Made by a program: the position numbers and the translations under genes. A model generated the notes under the pieces. The model was not told the origin of the DNA. It saw only the letters and a program-made list of their open reading frames with translations, and did not search any database. Positions 1-25,330 of a stretch of 64,000 nt of DNA are shown one piece after another. This DNA is from Glandiceps talaboti. Its lineage: Eukaryota > Hemichordata > Enteropneusta > Spengelidae. Location of the stretch: contig NC_135554.1 in the NCBI RefSeq assembly GCF_964340395.1, forward strand, positions 23,846,092 to 23,910,091, read 5' to 3'. Position 1 is the stretch's first letter. Every line of letters starts with the position of its first letter.

Positions 1-942
1 CGTTTTCACCAGGGTTGACTTACTATCAGTAGTTTGACACAATTTTGGTACATTTCCGATCCTTTTATGCCAACTTTGAATGATCGACTTGTGCAACATA
101 TTGATGCAATCCTAAACTAGTTTGTATCTTTACACAACATTTAGTACAATCAGATAAAATAAGTGCTACAATTGTGTCATTATATAGATAACTTCAATTT
201 GTAACACACTTCACATTTCGTACCAGTTTAGTTGTTGTTACGTCAGGCTGCATACCAACGAGGACAGTCTCATATCAGCTACATTGGATACAATTCATGT
301 CAGGATAACTTGTGAAATGTATTTTAAATAAGTAGGAGTATTTCCTCACCATTATTTACTTGTGTTTAACAGTTGTATTAACTCAACTCCACTGAAAGGA
401 ATGGTTTAACTTCACATGGCATATGTGCAGATCTATATACAGATACTTGTATTTTGTGGTCAATACCAAATTGATTACACCATCTAGTGGGTGCACTTAT
501 TGTAATCAAAGCAAACTCCTGTCACTGTCTAGGCCATGTTGTGAAATGTGTGGCCAACTCGAAGTCAACAACACACCACCAGAGCAAGCTCAGTAATGCA
601 TCAATACCTTGCAGTACATTGTTCAAGCACTGATTAATTTCTAATAACAGGTTTTAATAATACGAAATAAAAGGTTTAAAATTCAACCTCGTTGGGAGTA
701 AGTTCTTTTAATTTCATATCAAACTCATATCTCCTCAAGTTCTAGTCTCATCACGAAGTATGCATTCTCTGTAGTGGGACTGATCTTCGGTTATTCAACA
801 AGCTCATACACTTATTAAGTTATCAAGTTGTCTGTGAGGTAGGAAATCTTGTAAAATGTGAAAATAGCCAACAATGTGCTGTGATTATCCACGAAAGAAT
901 AATCAAATAAACAAACAACTTTGATATGTAGCAAGCTTTTCA

Positions 943-948
943 TTTATT
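943..948 (-). terminator. Candidate poly(A) signal for RFX
   Basis: AATAAA on the minus strand, followed within about 30-50 nt by a T/G-rich stretch (GTTGTTTGTTTATTT) typical of a downstream element. If used, the RFX 3' UTR would be about 2.9 kb and include the 85-bp tandem array. Other AATAAA copies exist upstream, so this is only the best-looking one. Confidence 0.35.
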
Positions 949-1432
949 GAAATCAGAAAATTGATAACATTTGAAAGGATAATCATAAAAAGTGGTATGT
1001 TCTACATAACATGTAAACAATTTTTTTTTATTGTGGAGGCAATTTGCAAAGAGTTGAGATCAAAATCTACTATCAGAAATATTTCCAAGTTGCCTAGAAG
1101 ATGCTTTAATTCAAGTCCCAACTGACTTGTTGGCTTGTCGTATGTTCAAACTATACCGTAGAACATTTTGAAGACTTTTTTCCCCCAAGTAGTTGATTAC
1201 GACAAAGTACAACAGGAAGAGAGAGTTGTGTTGCTTTGCAGGAAGCCAGATCTCACATACACTTTAATAGACATTTCAAATTTTGAAAACTATATAAACA
1301 TTTCTAAGACACATATACAAAACACAGAGGGATAATGAGATCTGGTAGACAGCTTCAAAAGCAATCTTGATTTCAAAACAAGTTTTTGGGATTAACCCCC
1401 CCCCCCCCCCCCCCAAATGTAAGTACGCATTA

Positions 1433-1795
1433 TACCTTTAGTCGGAAAGGTATGTCGTGACAGGGCGCCCTCACACCTCGGAGGCCGGAATGACACGACG
1501 TATCTGACAGTATAATTATACCTCAGTCAGCGAGGTACGCCATGATGGGGCGCCCTCACACACCGGAGGCCGGAACAACATGACGTATCTTAGTCTCATT
1601 ACACCTTAGTCAGAGAAGTACATCGTGATGGGGTGCCCTCACACACAACGGAGGCCAGAACAACACGACGTATCTTAGTCTAATTATCCCTTGGTCAGAG
1701 AGGTACGCCGTGATGGGGCGCCCTCACACACCGGAGCTCGGAACAACACGACGTATCTTACAGTCTAATTACACCTTAGTCAGAGAGGCATACAT
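1433..1795. repeat. 85-bp minisatellite, about 4.2 copies
   Basis: Units start near 1441, 1526, 1609, 1694 and 1779 (spacing 83-85). Each carries GTCAGNGAGGTACGCC, then GGGCGCCCTCACAC, then CGGAGGCCGGAA and ACACGACGTATCT. The array is much richer in CpG than its surroundings. Confidence 0.9.
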
Positions 1796-2892
1796 GCTAC
1801 ACAACACAATATGTAACATAATCTATGCTTTCAAAATCTCTGCCCAGCTCATTGTCAAATAAATCAGTACATCTACTGGCTCAAGAGATACTATCGAAGC
1901 CCAACTACTTTCACTATAAAACCCAGACAACATATACATCTATATACTAAACACAAAATACACTTTGTCTACAGCAGGGTATAAAAACAAAACAGTTTGA
2001 GCTACCTGAATTTAACGATGTAAAAAATTTCAAACAAAAGCTAAAGTCAGCAGAAAAGCCACTCAACACTTCAAAGTTTTGTGTTTTTTTACATTAGTCT
2101 GAATTGTGATATATCTGTAAATTCACTTTTTGCTTATCAAAGAAACTGATGTACATTTCATAAGGTTTGAATATTTATGCAGTTTGATTGGCTACATGTA
2201 CAGTGAGGACCACATCAGCACAGCCAATCATGTGACAGGCCAAGTGTGAATCCAATAAACCCCCACCTTAAAATTTGACCTTTGACCTTTTAAGATATGT
2301 ATGAAATAGTGGGGTATCTGTTGAAATGAACTCTCTATAATTTACACTCATGAAATCATTATATTAAATTTTTTTAATTTAAAATGATGAAAAAGTCATC
2401 AACAGTTTGGTATGTTTCATATTAAACATTTAAAACAGAAAATATACAACAAATGAACACAAACATGGAATAAAAAATAACAAATAGCCTGTGTGTGTGA
2501 TTGTAGGGCAGTCTTTCTTTTTTCAGTAATTTTTTTTATGTGTGTTTGTTGTTGTTTTTTTTTAAATTTTTTTTTAAACACTAATAAAGCCAAGCTTTCA
2601 CAAAGGACACTAAAAAGTCACAACAACAATTTTATTTTGGTCGAAAGTGATTCAATGTACTTTTTTTTTGTCTGTCTGAGTGAAGGTTTCTGAATTTCAA
2701 ATGACCTAAATAAGCTGAATTTTTTTTTATGATAACATCTGTAACTAACTCATAACAAATATGGCCAAAAAAGAGAGAAAAGTATTGTTTCTGGTCAGTG
2801 TGTGCATCACTTAAATACCCTCCTGTGTGTCTTTTTTTGTTGTATTTGTCCAGCTCATGCAGTCTGTAGATCCAAGGGGGAAACACAAAAAT

Positions 2893-2919
2893 CCCCCCCC
2901 CCCCCCCCCCCCCCCCCCC
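2893..2919. repeat. Poly(C) run, 27 bases
   Basis: An uninterrupted C27 on the plus strand, so G27 in the sense of the RFX transcript. Similar runs at 1396-1414 (C19), 8641-8669 (C29), 39521-39537, 42941-42955 and 56130-56142 mark this genome. Confidence 0.95.
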
Positions 2920-3895
2920 TTCAGTGACTCAGCGAAGACAACTGCAGAGTCAATCGTGAACAAGCAAATGACATACACACTTGCTCTAAAGTACTAAATA
3001 AAAAGAACAGTAACTGCCATAAATAGTAGATTTAGTAACAGGTTTGTTGAGAATTAAAAAAACAAAATTTGCATCGTCGCACCACTTTACAACAAAATGT
3101 CCTTACCAGAAACAATTCTTTTTCTTTTTTGTTGGCCTATTTTTACAGGTTGTTGTTGCTATGGTTGATATCCAGGCAGTACATGTAAAAAAAATTAACA
3201 ACTATGTTGTTTTGCATTAACATCTTCTAAATAACTTACAAAGGAGTTTCTCATCACTGAAAATCTTGCAAAATCTGAAAAGCTTTGAATGAAAAGGCAT
3301 TTTCTTCAACTCAAATTAAAAGTTTTCAAAGACATGTTTGTTTTTCCTTCTTAAAATTGTCATACACTGGTTAAATACATACATGTCAGGCACTCTTCAA
3401 TGACACACAGAAAGGTGAATTTAAAAAAAAAAGAAGGTGTCTGATCGGCTTTATCTTGGTGTGAATTCATTTGCAAAGAACATTCTGTGGTACTTTTTTT
3501 AACAGTGACAAACACAAAAACAAAAAGTCAAAAACATCGACATGACAAATGTTGGAAACTTTCTAAGTATATATATAGATATATACTTTTTTGTTCTATG
3601 AAAACATTCAAAACGATAACTGGGTCATTTCTCATGGGTCCCTTCTCAGAGATCTATTATTTCTGTCCCCTAGTGTGAAAGGTCCAGCCATTGGTCCGCT
3701 TATGTATTAACCACTCACTACCTCATATGTTATATAACCAGATGGAAGGCTTGGATCTTTCAGGCTATTCTGTCCCCCTACTTTCATAAACATTTTGTTT
3801 GCCGGACAAAAAAAAAGAAGTGAAATGGAAAGACTATATTACATCTTGTCTTTTTTTAACACAATAAAAACAACAAAGACTATAAGAATAAACTT

Positions 3896-16736
<12,841 letters not shown>

Positions 16737-16739
16737 AAT

Positions 16740-17300
16740 CTGCAAGTCAGAATACTAAGGTTACCATGGCAACGTCTTGGAGGGCATTATTATTGCTTTG
16801 ATGTTTTTAATGACAGAACTACATGATCTGACACATACAAATTGAAACTTCACGGCTTCCCCTATTTTGAGGAATAATGGTCTCACTGGGGAGACAAGCT
16901 TTCAAACTATGAATACGCTTGTAATGAAACTTACAAACGACAAAGTTTTGTATTCATAAAAAAATAATTTTTCCATTACTGACTATAACTAATAAAAGAA
17001 CTGCGCTTCATATCCAGACCTTTACCCTAGTGATTTGTTGCCATGGCAACTGACAAGTTCCAAACTAATCTATTTCTTGTCCACAGTAACAAAATGATTC
17101 TGTCTACATCTCCCTGACAACTGCCTAGCAACGGCTATTGAAAACACTAATAAAAGGAGGAAACTGATGCTGTTGCTATGGTTCTCAAAAGTATAAATCT
17201 TGTTTCCCTAACAACATAAGATTCTCTCCCAGCAAGTTGTAAGCTTTTATTGTTTATCCTTGACAACTGAGACAGCTTAGTTGCTATGGACCATCAAATA
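16740..17300 (-). promoter_or_regulatory. X-box cluster upstream of RFX coding exon 1
   Basis: Two full X-boxes matching GTNRCC-N(0-3)-RGYAAC: GTTACCATGGCAAC at 16760-16773 and the perfect palindrome GTTGCCATGGCAAC at 17037-17050. Partial sites follow: CCTAGCAAC (17125-17133), GTTGCTATGG (17172-17181) and GTTGCTATGG (17280-17289). These are the binding sites of the protein this gene encodes. The first lies 21 bp upstream of the exon 1 acceptor border. Autoregulation or an internal promoter is an inference. Confidence 0.6.
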
Positions 17301-17945
17301 ATAATAAGATAGGTATTTCATGTTAAGTTGTAACCAGTGACTACATATCAGTTCCCACCTATATTCACACAAGAGAGCAGCTACACTAAAATATTTACTG
17401 TCATAATTTCTAACTACTCATATGGAATATAAATTCATATATTTTCCCCCATTTTTTTTTCAGAAGTGAGAAATGATCATGTAAACAGACCAAAAGAAAT
17501 AATATTGGTTATTTTTCAGATTCAGTACCTCATTCCCATCCTTATTTTTTTAAAGATTGAATAATCCAAAAAGTGTTAAATATATTACAATCAATATATC
17601 AGATGATTACTAAACTATGCGTTTACAAAATGCTGTACTGAAAATTAATATACTTTTAAAGACTGAACTTTTAACTATTAACATTACCTACTACTACCAG
17701 TGTATTAAAAAAGTTTAACACCTATATAGCTGTCATTTTGGATTTTCATTAACATTAAACACCTTCCAAAATTACCGATGGCATGATATAAAGTTTGTGT
17801 CTTGGCTAGTGTGCCCTCTAGGCCAATTTGATGTGCCACTGATGCACACAATTTCTAGTGACGCATCAAAATTTGGTGTGCCTCTATCTCTTACTATGTG
17901 GTGACAATACTGAGCCCTCTGGAGTTGAGCTTGAAATCTTGTCTA

Positions 17946-17976
17946 ACCATAGACCCTCCCCACCAGGGTCTATGGT
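17946..17976. repeat. Hairpin with ACCATAGACCCT arms
   Basis: Arms ACCATAGACCCT and AGGGTCTATGGT flank a 7-nt loop. The same arm sequence recurs at 22335-22377 and, more diverged, near 39400-39440 and 52015-52050. Confidence 0.8.
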
Positions 17977-20900
17977 CTAAACACAGGATATGAAACCGTA
18001 TCCCAACATTACAATGATCAACAACATCAATTATAGCTTTCAAAACAAAGTATGTTATTCTTGAAATCCACTCCATGATTCCTTCAGTTCTTACTAATAG
18101 GACCACCGACAAATACATGATAACAAAACCATCACCAGAAATAATCTGTAAAAAGATTCTGAAGTGTTTTTATTTTCACAACATTTGTTGTAATTTCTAA
18201 TTATTATTTTAAAAATATCGAAATTGTATGGTCTTTATGTTAATAGTTGAATGATCACTCCTAAGCTAGTCTGTTAATGAAAACAACTATCACAGCATCA
18301 TTGCTGAATTTCTTTCACGGTATATTGGGGAATATTGTCTATTGATAAAACATACATGTGTATATGATTTAGTGCCTCATAACTATTTCTTTACAAAGAG
18401 CTAATTATATTATACCATGCACAAGCCAAATTGAACGAAAAATATGGAATATATATAGACTCATTCTACGTCACAACAGCACATGTCTATGCCACGTGTG
18501 TCTACGTGCCTGGTTCCACTGTGCTCAAAATTGAGTCAAAAAGCTCAAAATTGCCATTACTTTCCTTGATATTTCTTTGAATTGATATTACTGACGCTGG
18601 TGTAATTATGTTGTTCTCCGATATTTTTCTTCATTCAGCCAGAAATTACTCGTCTCGTGACCCGTAGTGACAAAGCCCTGTTAGGTCACTCATATTTTCC
18701 TTGGTTGAATGAAGATAAATATTGGAATTGTCATGTTTTTCCATTCACTGAATCAACTTGTTTACAAATGTATGTTGCCCATGTGGTCACCATCTCAATT
18801 AAAAACACCAACAATTAACATATGGGTATAAAAACAGGAACAACTTTTAATTCTAAACGACCAAGACCACCAAAAAACAATTGACAAATATTGCCGAAAT
18901 GTGTAATATATTAAGTTTTGTATGAAATACAAAAGTCAATCCACATATATTCGTTAGTAACTTTTAATGAACTGCAAATGTGATCTGAAATTTGATCGGA
19001 TTGATGTAATCTTGTGTTTGCAGCACAAGTTGAAATGAAATCTTGCTGAAGATACAAACTGCCAAATGTACTAGTCAAGTAAAGTTAAAACAGGTAAGAG
19101 TATACTGTGCAAACACACACACATATATATATATTTCAATATGTTCCGCCTCAGAACATTAGAACCCAATGGACTACTATTTACGTCATACTCTACTATC
19201 TAACTTTGACTACATCCATTCTATTGAGTATTTTGCTTCTTTTTGGTGGATGTGATTTATTAGATCTTTGACTACATTACTGTTTATTCAAACTTGATGC
19301 GGTATTAATTTCATTCTATTTTACAGTAGTACACAGGTATACGTCGGGAAATGCGCCCATGATTATATTGCGATGAAGAATTGTCAATGATATGGGACCC
19401 AGCGTTGTAGCCGCCTCCACTCCACAAATAAATATCACAAAGCACAAATAGCATACGTGTTCATGTATTTCTACCATTTTTTGAAATAAATGACCTCTTT
19501 ATTATCCTCACATTATCATCAGTTATTGACATTCACTAGTTCTTGTTCAGTGCTTTCTTTTCTACCAAACCTGGAGTTCACTTCAATGAATAATGCTATG
19601 TGTCAATGTAGAAACACTGACTCCAAAAACATCTAGTCATTCAAATACTACTCAATATAATCCCTCATAGTATAGCTTTATCGGTTGCTTTTTACTTTAC
19701 ACAAACTTTCAATTTTCACTTTAATATACATTTTTGTCGTAGGATAACACCAACTCAAAAAAAACTTCACTCACCATTGACTCTTTTCTGTTATATTTTA
19801 ATCAATCTCTAACACAATCTATCTTATTTTATGAACCTTTTTAGACTTAATGGAGCTGCAGCATGTTATAATTTTTGATAGCTACTTTTGGATCTATCTA
19901 TAAATAAATATCATTCACTTCAGATAAGGAAACCGGCCTGAATTGTTCTGCTGAAGGACAGTAGACTAGTCAAGGTCAGACATGTTGTACAGATATATAT
20001 ATATATATATATCAATATATATATACAGGTACACTGCATTGTCAATATATACTTGGTTGTTAAGTGAGTCATACTTGTGAATACACTATAAATTTCTGAA
20101 TTCAAATAGATTGACAATAAAACACAATGTGACAACTTGTAGTTTCATACTGTTGATACAAGTAATTTAGTAAGTACATGTAACATTATTTATCATTTTG
20201 AGCAGCTACCTCCACACTTTAGATAAGGATTGACAAATTCAAACTTTAACACTCACTGAGGAGGTTTATGGCTAATGAATGTACACAGAAAAAAAAGTTG
20301 CTGCTTTCTGGTCTTATCGTGACTCTCGAGAACACATTAATGTATCCTGGTTGTATTGTATAAGCCTCCTTGTCATTACCAATGCAGAAAATCATGTGTA
20401 TTTACAGGGTGCTTAGTTACAATGTCTATGTCTGCTCCAGTAGCCTAATTTCCCACAGAAATTTGAATAACAGATATAAAAATTACACAAGTAGATATGG
20501 AAATCTTGCAGTTGAGGCAGTATAACATACAATTGTACTGTTGCTACACCTGCTAAAACTGCCTATCAGCTGCCTTTTTTCAGAGCTGTCATAATTTGCC
20601 AATGTGTTGGCAAAAAAATGTCCATTTCGAAATTCATCTATGTATGTTTCTTTGCTATAAGAAATCTATTCTCAGTTATGCGGTCTAACAAAACCCAATC
20701 ATTAGCCATTACTTCAATTAGAGTCTTTGTGATGCAAACGATACTTCACTCTCTTCTAGCCACAGTGCGTTAAATGATGACTAGGTTTTCCCATTTGGTC
20801 TAATTGACTTTTAAAATTAAATGTAAGTGCCAGGTGCCATAAAACACTTTGAACGTTTTTTATCCTGAAGCATAGACCATTGTCACCAATACATGTATTT

Positions 20901-22334
20901 TCAAGGCTTTCCTGTTTCCTATAAATAGTATTTTCAATCAGACGTAGAAATGAAATGAGAGTTTCTTCTCGAGCAGCTTGTTTGCACACAAATGCATGAT
21001 GCACAACACACACATATATGGTCAGTTTGATCTGGCCTTTTAACTGAAAGCATACTTATATCATCACTGGCCTGTGTACTGCATAATAAAAAATATTTGC
21101 ACAGCCTAGCCTGCAATTCCAATGACCATTCTCACACTTGCTTAGACAACGTCTGGCATTACAACTTTGCAACAAGAGCTGGGAAGGAATGAAAAAACTA
21201 TGCTAAGACTTTCCCCATGTAGTAATTGTATCCTGCTTTATAGGACACAGTTCAAAGGTTGCTATATTTTAGGCAATGCAGGTCAGGTTTATAATATATT
21301 GTCCATTGTACCCCCACAAGATTGTTTAATGGCAAAAACCCATTCAGACAGTCAAATGTCTTTTTCAAGTAGTTTTCAGTTTTGGGACATTTCAAAGTTG
21401 TTAATTTATTTTACCATGGGGTCTTGCATAATTCTTGAGATAGGTACCCTTACTAAATACCCCCATTCCGTACAACTATATCTTCCCTAGTTATCACAAA
21501 GATAGTATAGATAGATTGTCTAGTTTGGCCACTAGAGGTGCTCTTCAGAAACAGATTTTCAACCGTCTGTATTTGGTCTAGTATGTTTCAAAAACTTTGC
21601 AAAAAACTTCTAGTAATGCCACATTTTATACTTCAGTGCAATGAATGGAGAAATGTCAGCCAACTTTTTCTGCATTTACAGCATTCTAAATGGTAAATTC
21701 AGGCAAAACAGTGGGGCGAGTTGAAGAACCCTAAAAATACAGCCATGAATGTACATGTAGTAGCCAAAGAATCATTAGTTATTAGCTAATGTCATAAACA
21801 TGAAGTTATGAATAAGAAAAGAGCTATGAAAAATAACAATTGTAGGGTAACAAGAATCATTGTAGAATTAATGTCACAAGCTATTACATTATTACATAAC
21901 CAATAACCCTTCAAAAATTGCAAGTCTTTGTATCTCCTGAATAATAGCACTACACTACATGAATTGCAGGCCTTGTTATTCAGTACAATACCTCAGACCA
22001 CTACTTTGGAGATGTCAAACTGTCAAACAAACACAAACACACACACACAATGAGTCAGTAACTTGATTTTGAACATAAGGTAATATTTCAATGCAAAGGT
22101 GAAGTCTATGTGATTGTAAGACTCAAGCAAGTCTCCACTGTACCAAGTCGTAGGTTTTTCAAGCTATCTTAACAATAACATGATTTACAAGTTACTTTTC
22201 CATACTGCAGACTAAGTATTACTCTAACAGTTAGTGGTTACAAATATCAATTGAAAGACAGTGTAATCATTACATGTGTCTTCAGTTAAATAAACATGGA
22301 CTGGTACAATTTTCTTTTCACTGAAAGTACACAA

Positions 22335-22377
22335 TCATAGACCCTCCCCACCCACTGTGTGGGTGGAGGGTCTATGA
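22335..22377. repeat. Long-stem hairpin TCATAGACCCTCC...
   Basis: The left arm TCATAGACCCTCC and inner CCACCCAC pair with GTGGGTGG and AGGGTCTATGA, with a two-base bulge and almost no loop. It belongs to the same family as the hairpin at 17946. Confidence 0.85.
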
Positions 22378-24101
22378 CACAATACATCACACATGTAGAT
22401 TTGTCTATACATGTACACTGCATGTCTGGAAGTGAACCATGAATATTACATATTTTCACTTTACTATTTATAATCTAATGTTCATAGCTTAACAGTACAA
22501 GTATGTTGTCTGACTGGATTTGGACACTGATGAGCATATCAATAGTTTCACACATACAAGAGTCATTCCACACTGCCAGCACTATTTGTAATTGATGTAC
22601 ACAACTCCATGGCAGTGTTGACATCAACTTTCATACAGGTGAAAACAAGCAAAGCTAAGATATACTAATTACCATAACAAAAATGTTAAACTGTCCAATA
22701 AATGAGCTATTGTTTCTCTTGTATTCCTGCACAAGCTATAACCTATTTCCCCACTCACATATCATATGTACTCCAATTGCATCCTCAATGTTTCCATTTT
22801 TAAAAACACCTCTTGTGAAATGTCGTAACCAGCAACTAATAGCTATCACTTAATTTCATTTGTGATATTTTGAATAGCAAACAACCATTTCTACAACTAT
22901 CAGTTGTGGTAACCTTATTCTTTTTGAGATTTGTAAAGCCCACTGCGGCTGTTTTGTACTGTGCTAGTAAGAACTTATTATTTATCATTACTAAACTACA
23001 GTCAGTTTTCGATCATGTTATATTCACTTGATCAAACTATCAATTTTGTTATAGAACTATTCAACTTTAACTATATTAGTACACTATTCTACACTGAATT
23101 TCAACTGTTATAGATTGCTGAAAGATATGCATAGTAAAGTCTTACACAATAGTGTCTGGTTTACACATGCAAAACAAACCTGTCAAACACCTATTCCAGG
23201 TAGAGTCAGGGTGTTTTGGTGTCAGTGTAAATGTGGGACACATCTTGAAACTGTTTGCATTTACCATCCTACGTGAAGATGGATGCCTACTTGAAAATGA
23301 GAGTTATCAGCGAGTCATGACATGATGACTTCTAGACGTCACAAAAGTTAACTTTCTATAGGACAATTTGGAAGAAAAAAACCACCAAATGCTAACACAT
23401 GAAGAAAAGGAAAAAATTGACAAGATATATACTAATATTTATGATGTAATTGTAAAACCTACTTTTTGGAAATGAGATTTTACAATTCAAAGTTGTTATT
23501 CTAATGATAGTACCTGCTTCCACATAATTATGAACATGAAAAAGAACTTCGTAGACTAGCATTATAATTATATACTATTAAGTGTTCAAACATAAAATTA
23601 AGTTAACCATAAAAAAAAACATCACAAGACACATCACCTTCTTTTCAGAAGTATTAGTATTTAAAGACATTTTTTGTTTTCTTCTTTCAACATTTGAAAT
23701 GATTGCCCTTTCGAAATTATCAATTATAGTTGAATGTCCAACACCGTTTTTATAAATCATTAAACCAGAAGAATTGGATAATTTTGACAAAAAATTAAAT
23801 TTCAATCAATCTCCAAAGAAATCCTGCAGAGGTGCAAAATTAGTTAGCTGGTTTAGTACTCAGTTACTGTAAATAATAATTTCCACTGACTACTTTCATT
23901 CTGCTATTCTGAAACTGCGATGAGATCAATTTTCTCAGCTACACAAATTTGAGCACTTTGTGTATATAGGAATATTTTGACAAACATATTTTCTTAATTA
24001 ATTCATGGATGGCTGACAGAATAATGTACCCCTTATCTTTAAAATTTACAACTTCTAATTGAAAAATTCCATCCCTCATGGTAACTGAAAGATATACAAT
24101 T

Positions 24102-24114
24102 GTTGCTAAGCAAC
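24102..24114. promoter_or_regulatory. X-box-like palindrome
   Basis: GTTGCTAAGCAAC has the right half AGCAAC matching RGYAAC, and the left half GTTGCT one base off GTTGCC, with one-base spacing. It is about 0.8 kb from the presumed RFX promoter. Confidence 0.45.
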
Positions 24115-24844
24115 TGTGGAAGACCGTATCCTAGCGATGGAAATTGTCAGTGGAACTGGCATTAATGAGAAAGTCCATAATGGGAAAAGGGAATTAGTAA
24201 TGCAAAAAAAAAAAAAAAAGGTATATACTATAGCAAACAACCTAGTTTTGGCCGTTCACAAAAAAAAGGCCAAGTTTAAAAACCTGTAAAATAAAACATT
24301 AATTTTTTCCTAAAACATGCATTCCTACAATAATAAAACAGTTTTAAAACAGTATGCAAACCCAAAGGCATCCTCGGTAATACATAATAGTAAACAATGC
24401 ATGGCCACTCGAGGAAGTTGGATTGATTGCACTGGCAAAGTTGAGGACAATGACAACACATGTTTCGCGACACAATTTGTACTTCACCACGGTAACGCAA
24501 AAATGACACACGCTCACACGCACGGCGAAAATGTAATCCACCGCGCAAAACGATGTTACGAAGAAAATATTCTTTCCAAATACCAACAAACTTAAGATAC
24601 ATAACATTAACATGATGTATTACTAGGAAATAGAATACCTGTAGGATGGCATGGTGTGCTACCTGTACACGATAGCGACAAACCGGTACAAAGATATCAC
24701 GAAAATATCCATGCCAACATACTAACAGAAATCATGCGACACACCAATTCGTAACCGTCACATGAAGCCATGCAGGTGAATTTGAGGATTTTTCTCGAGT
24801 AAAATTTCGCAAACAGACCCACTGTGATCTACCCAAATGATAGG

Positions 24845-25330
24845 TCAAAGTTCGTAAGTATAACAAGTCGCCACAAAGTTGTATCCCCTTGTTACATTTG
24901 CTGTTGGAAAAAACCCCGAATTTCCATGGTAAAAACGAGCAAGTTGCAACTCAACCGCCATTTTGAAATACATCGATACAATCTTCACAAATTCTGTGGC
25001 TGTCGGCGACGAAACTCGAGAAAAATCCTCAAATAATACGCAATGAAACAGACTACGATAGAGACACATAGAACTAAGCGATTGGAAGGCTAGGAACTGA
25101 AAGGAAAAAAATCACCTTATGCCGTGTTGGCGGGTAACAGTCGCCAGGACTACCGTGGCTATGGCGTTTATTCTCAAGGCAACAGTTGCCAAATAACCTA
25201 ACCACAGTACACTACAACAACATACCCTCATGCAGAAACAACGCGCGTTGTCATTGGACAATCCGATATGCGCCAGACATGTTGAAACACGCTGTGGCGT
25301 TATAGGTAGTCTGTTTTTCATTAATTCAGT
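24845..25330 (-). promoter_or_regulatory. Candidate RFX promoter and 5' untranslated exon
   Basis: CpG density rises here over an otherwise CpG-poor region. On the minus strand AAAATGGCGGTTG (24966-24954) fits the YY1-type element often found just downstream of animal start sites. GGCAACAGTTGCC (25179-25191) and GGCGAC/GTTACC halves (25129-25150) resemble X-box half-sites in everted order. The next recognisable RFX sequence on this strand is coding exon 1, about 8 kb downstream. The start site and donor were not determined. Confidence 0.35.

Larger units (their letters stand above)
949..3895 (-). other. Presumed RFX 3' UTR or downstream DNA
   Basis: No coding exon is recognisable on either strand. 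The block is AT-rich, with two poly(C) runs (1396-1414 and 2893-2919), an 85-bp tandem array, and a perfect DR1 nuclear-receptor-type repeat TGACCTTTGACCT at 2276-2288. Short open frames here have no protein-like composition. Confidence 0.45.
17301..24840 (-). other. Presumed long first intron of RFX
   Basis: About 7.5 kb with no protein-like exon on either strand. It contains a dispersed repeat near 18650-18720 (GTGACAAAGCCC...GGTCACTCATATTTTCC) that recurs near 49500-49570 and 61250-61310, hairpins at 17946-17976 and 22335-22377, a short TA run near 20000, and an X-box-like GTTGCTAAGCAAC at 24102-24114. No untranslated exon could be delimited. Confidence 0.5.

Noticed and set aside
1433-1795. 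CRISPR-like spacing of GC-rich repeats
   Set aside because: Repeats are head-to-tail with no unique spacers, in an animal genome; a minisatellite.
24276-24613. Overlapping 89-108-codon open frames on both strands near 24.3-24.6 kb
   Set aside because: Composition is random, nothing resembles a known family and no splice pattern supports them.
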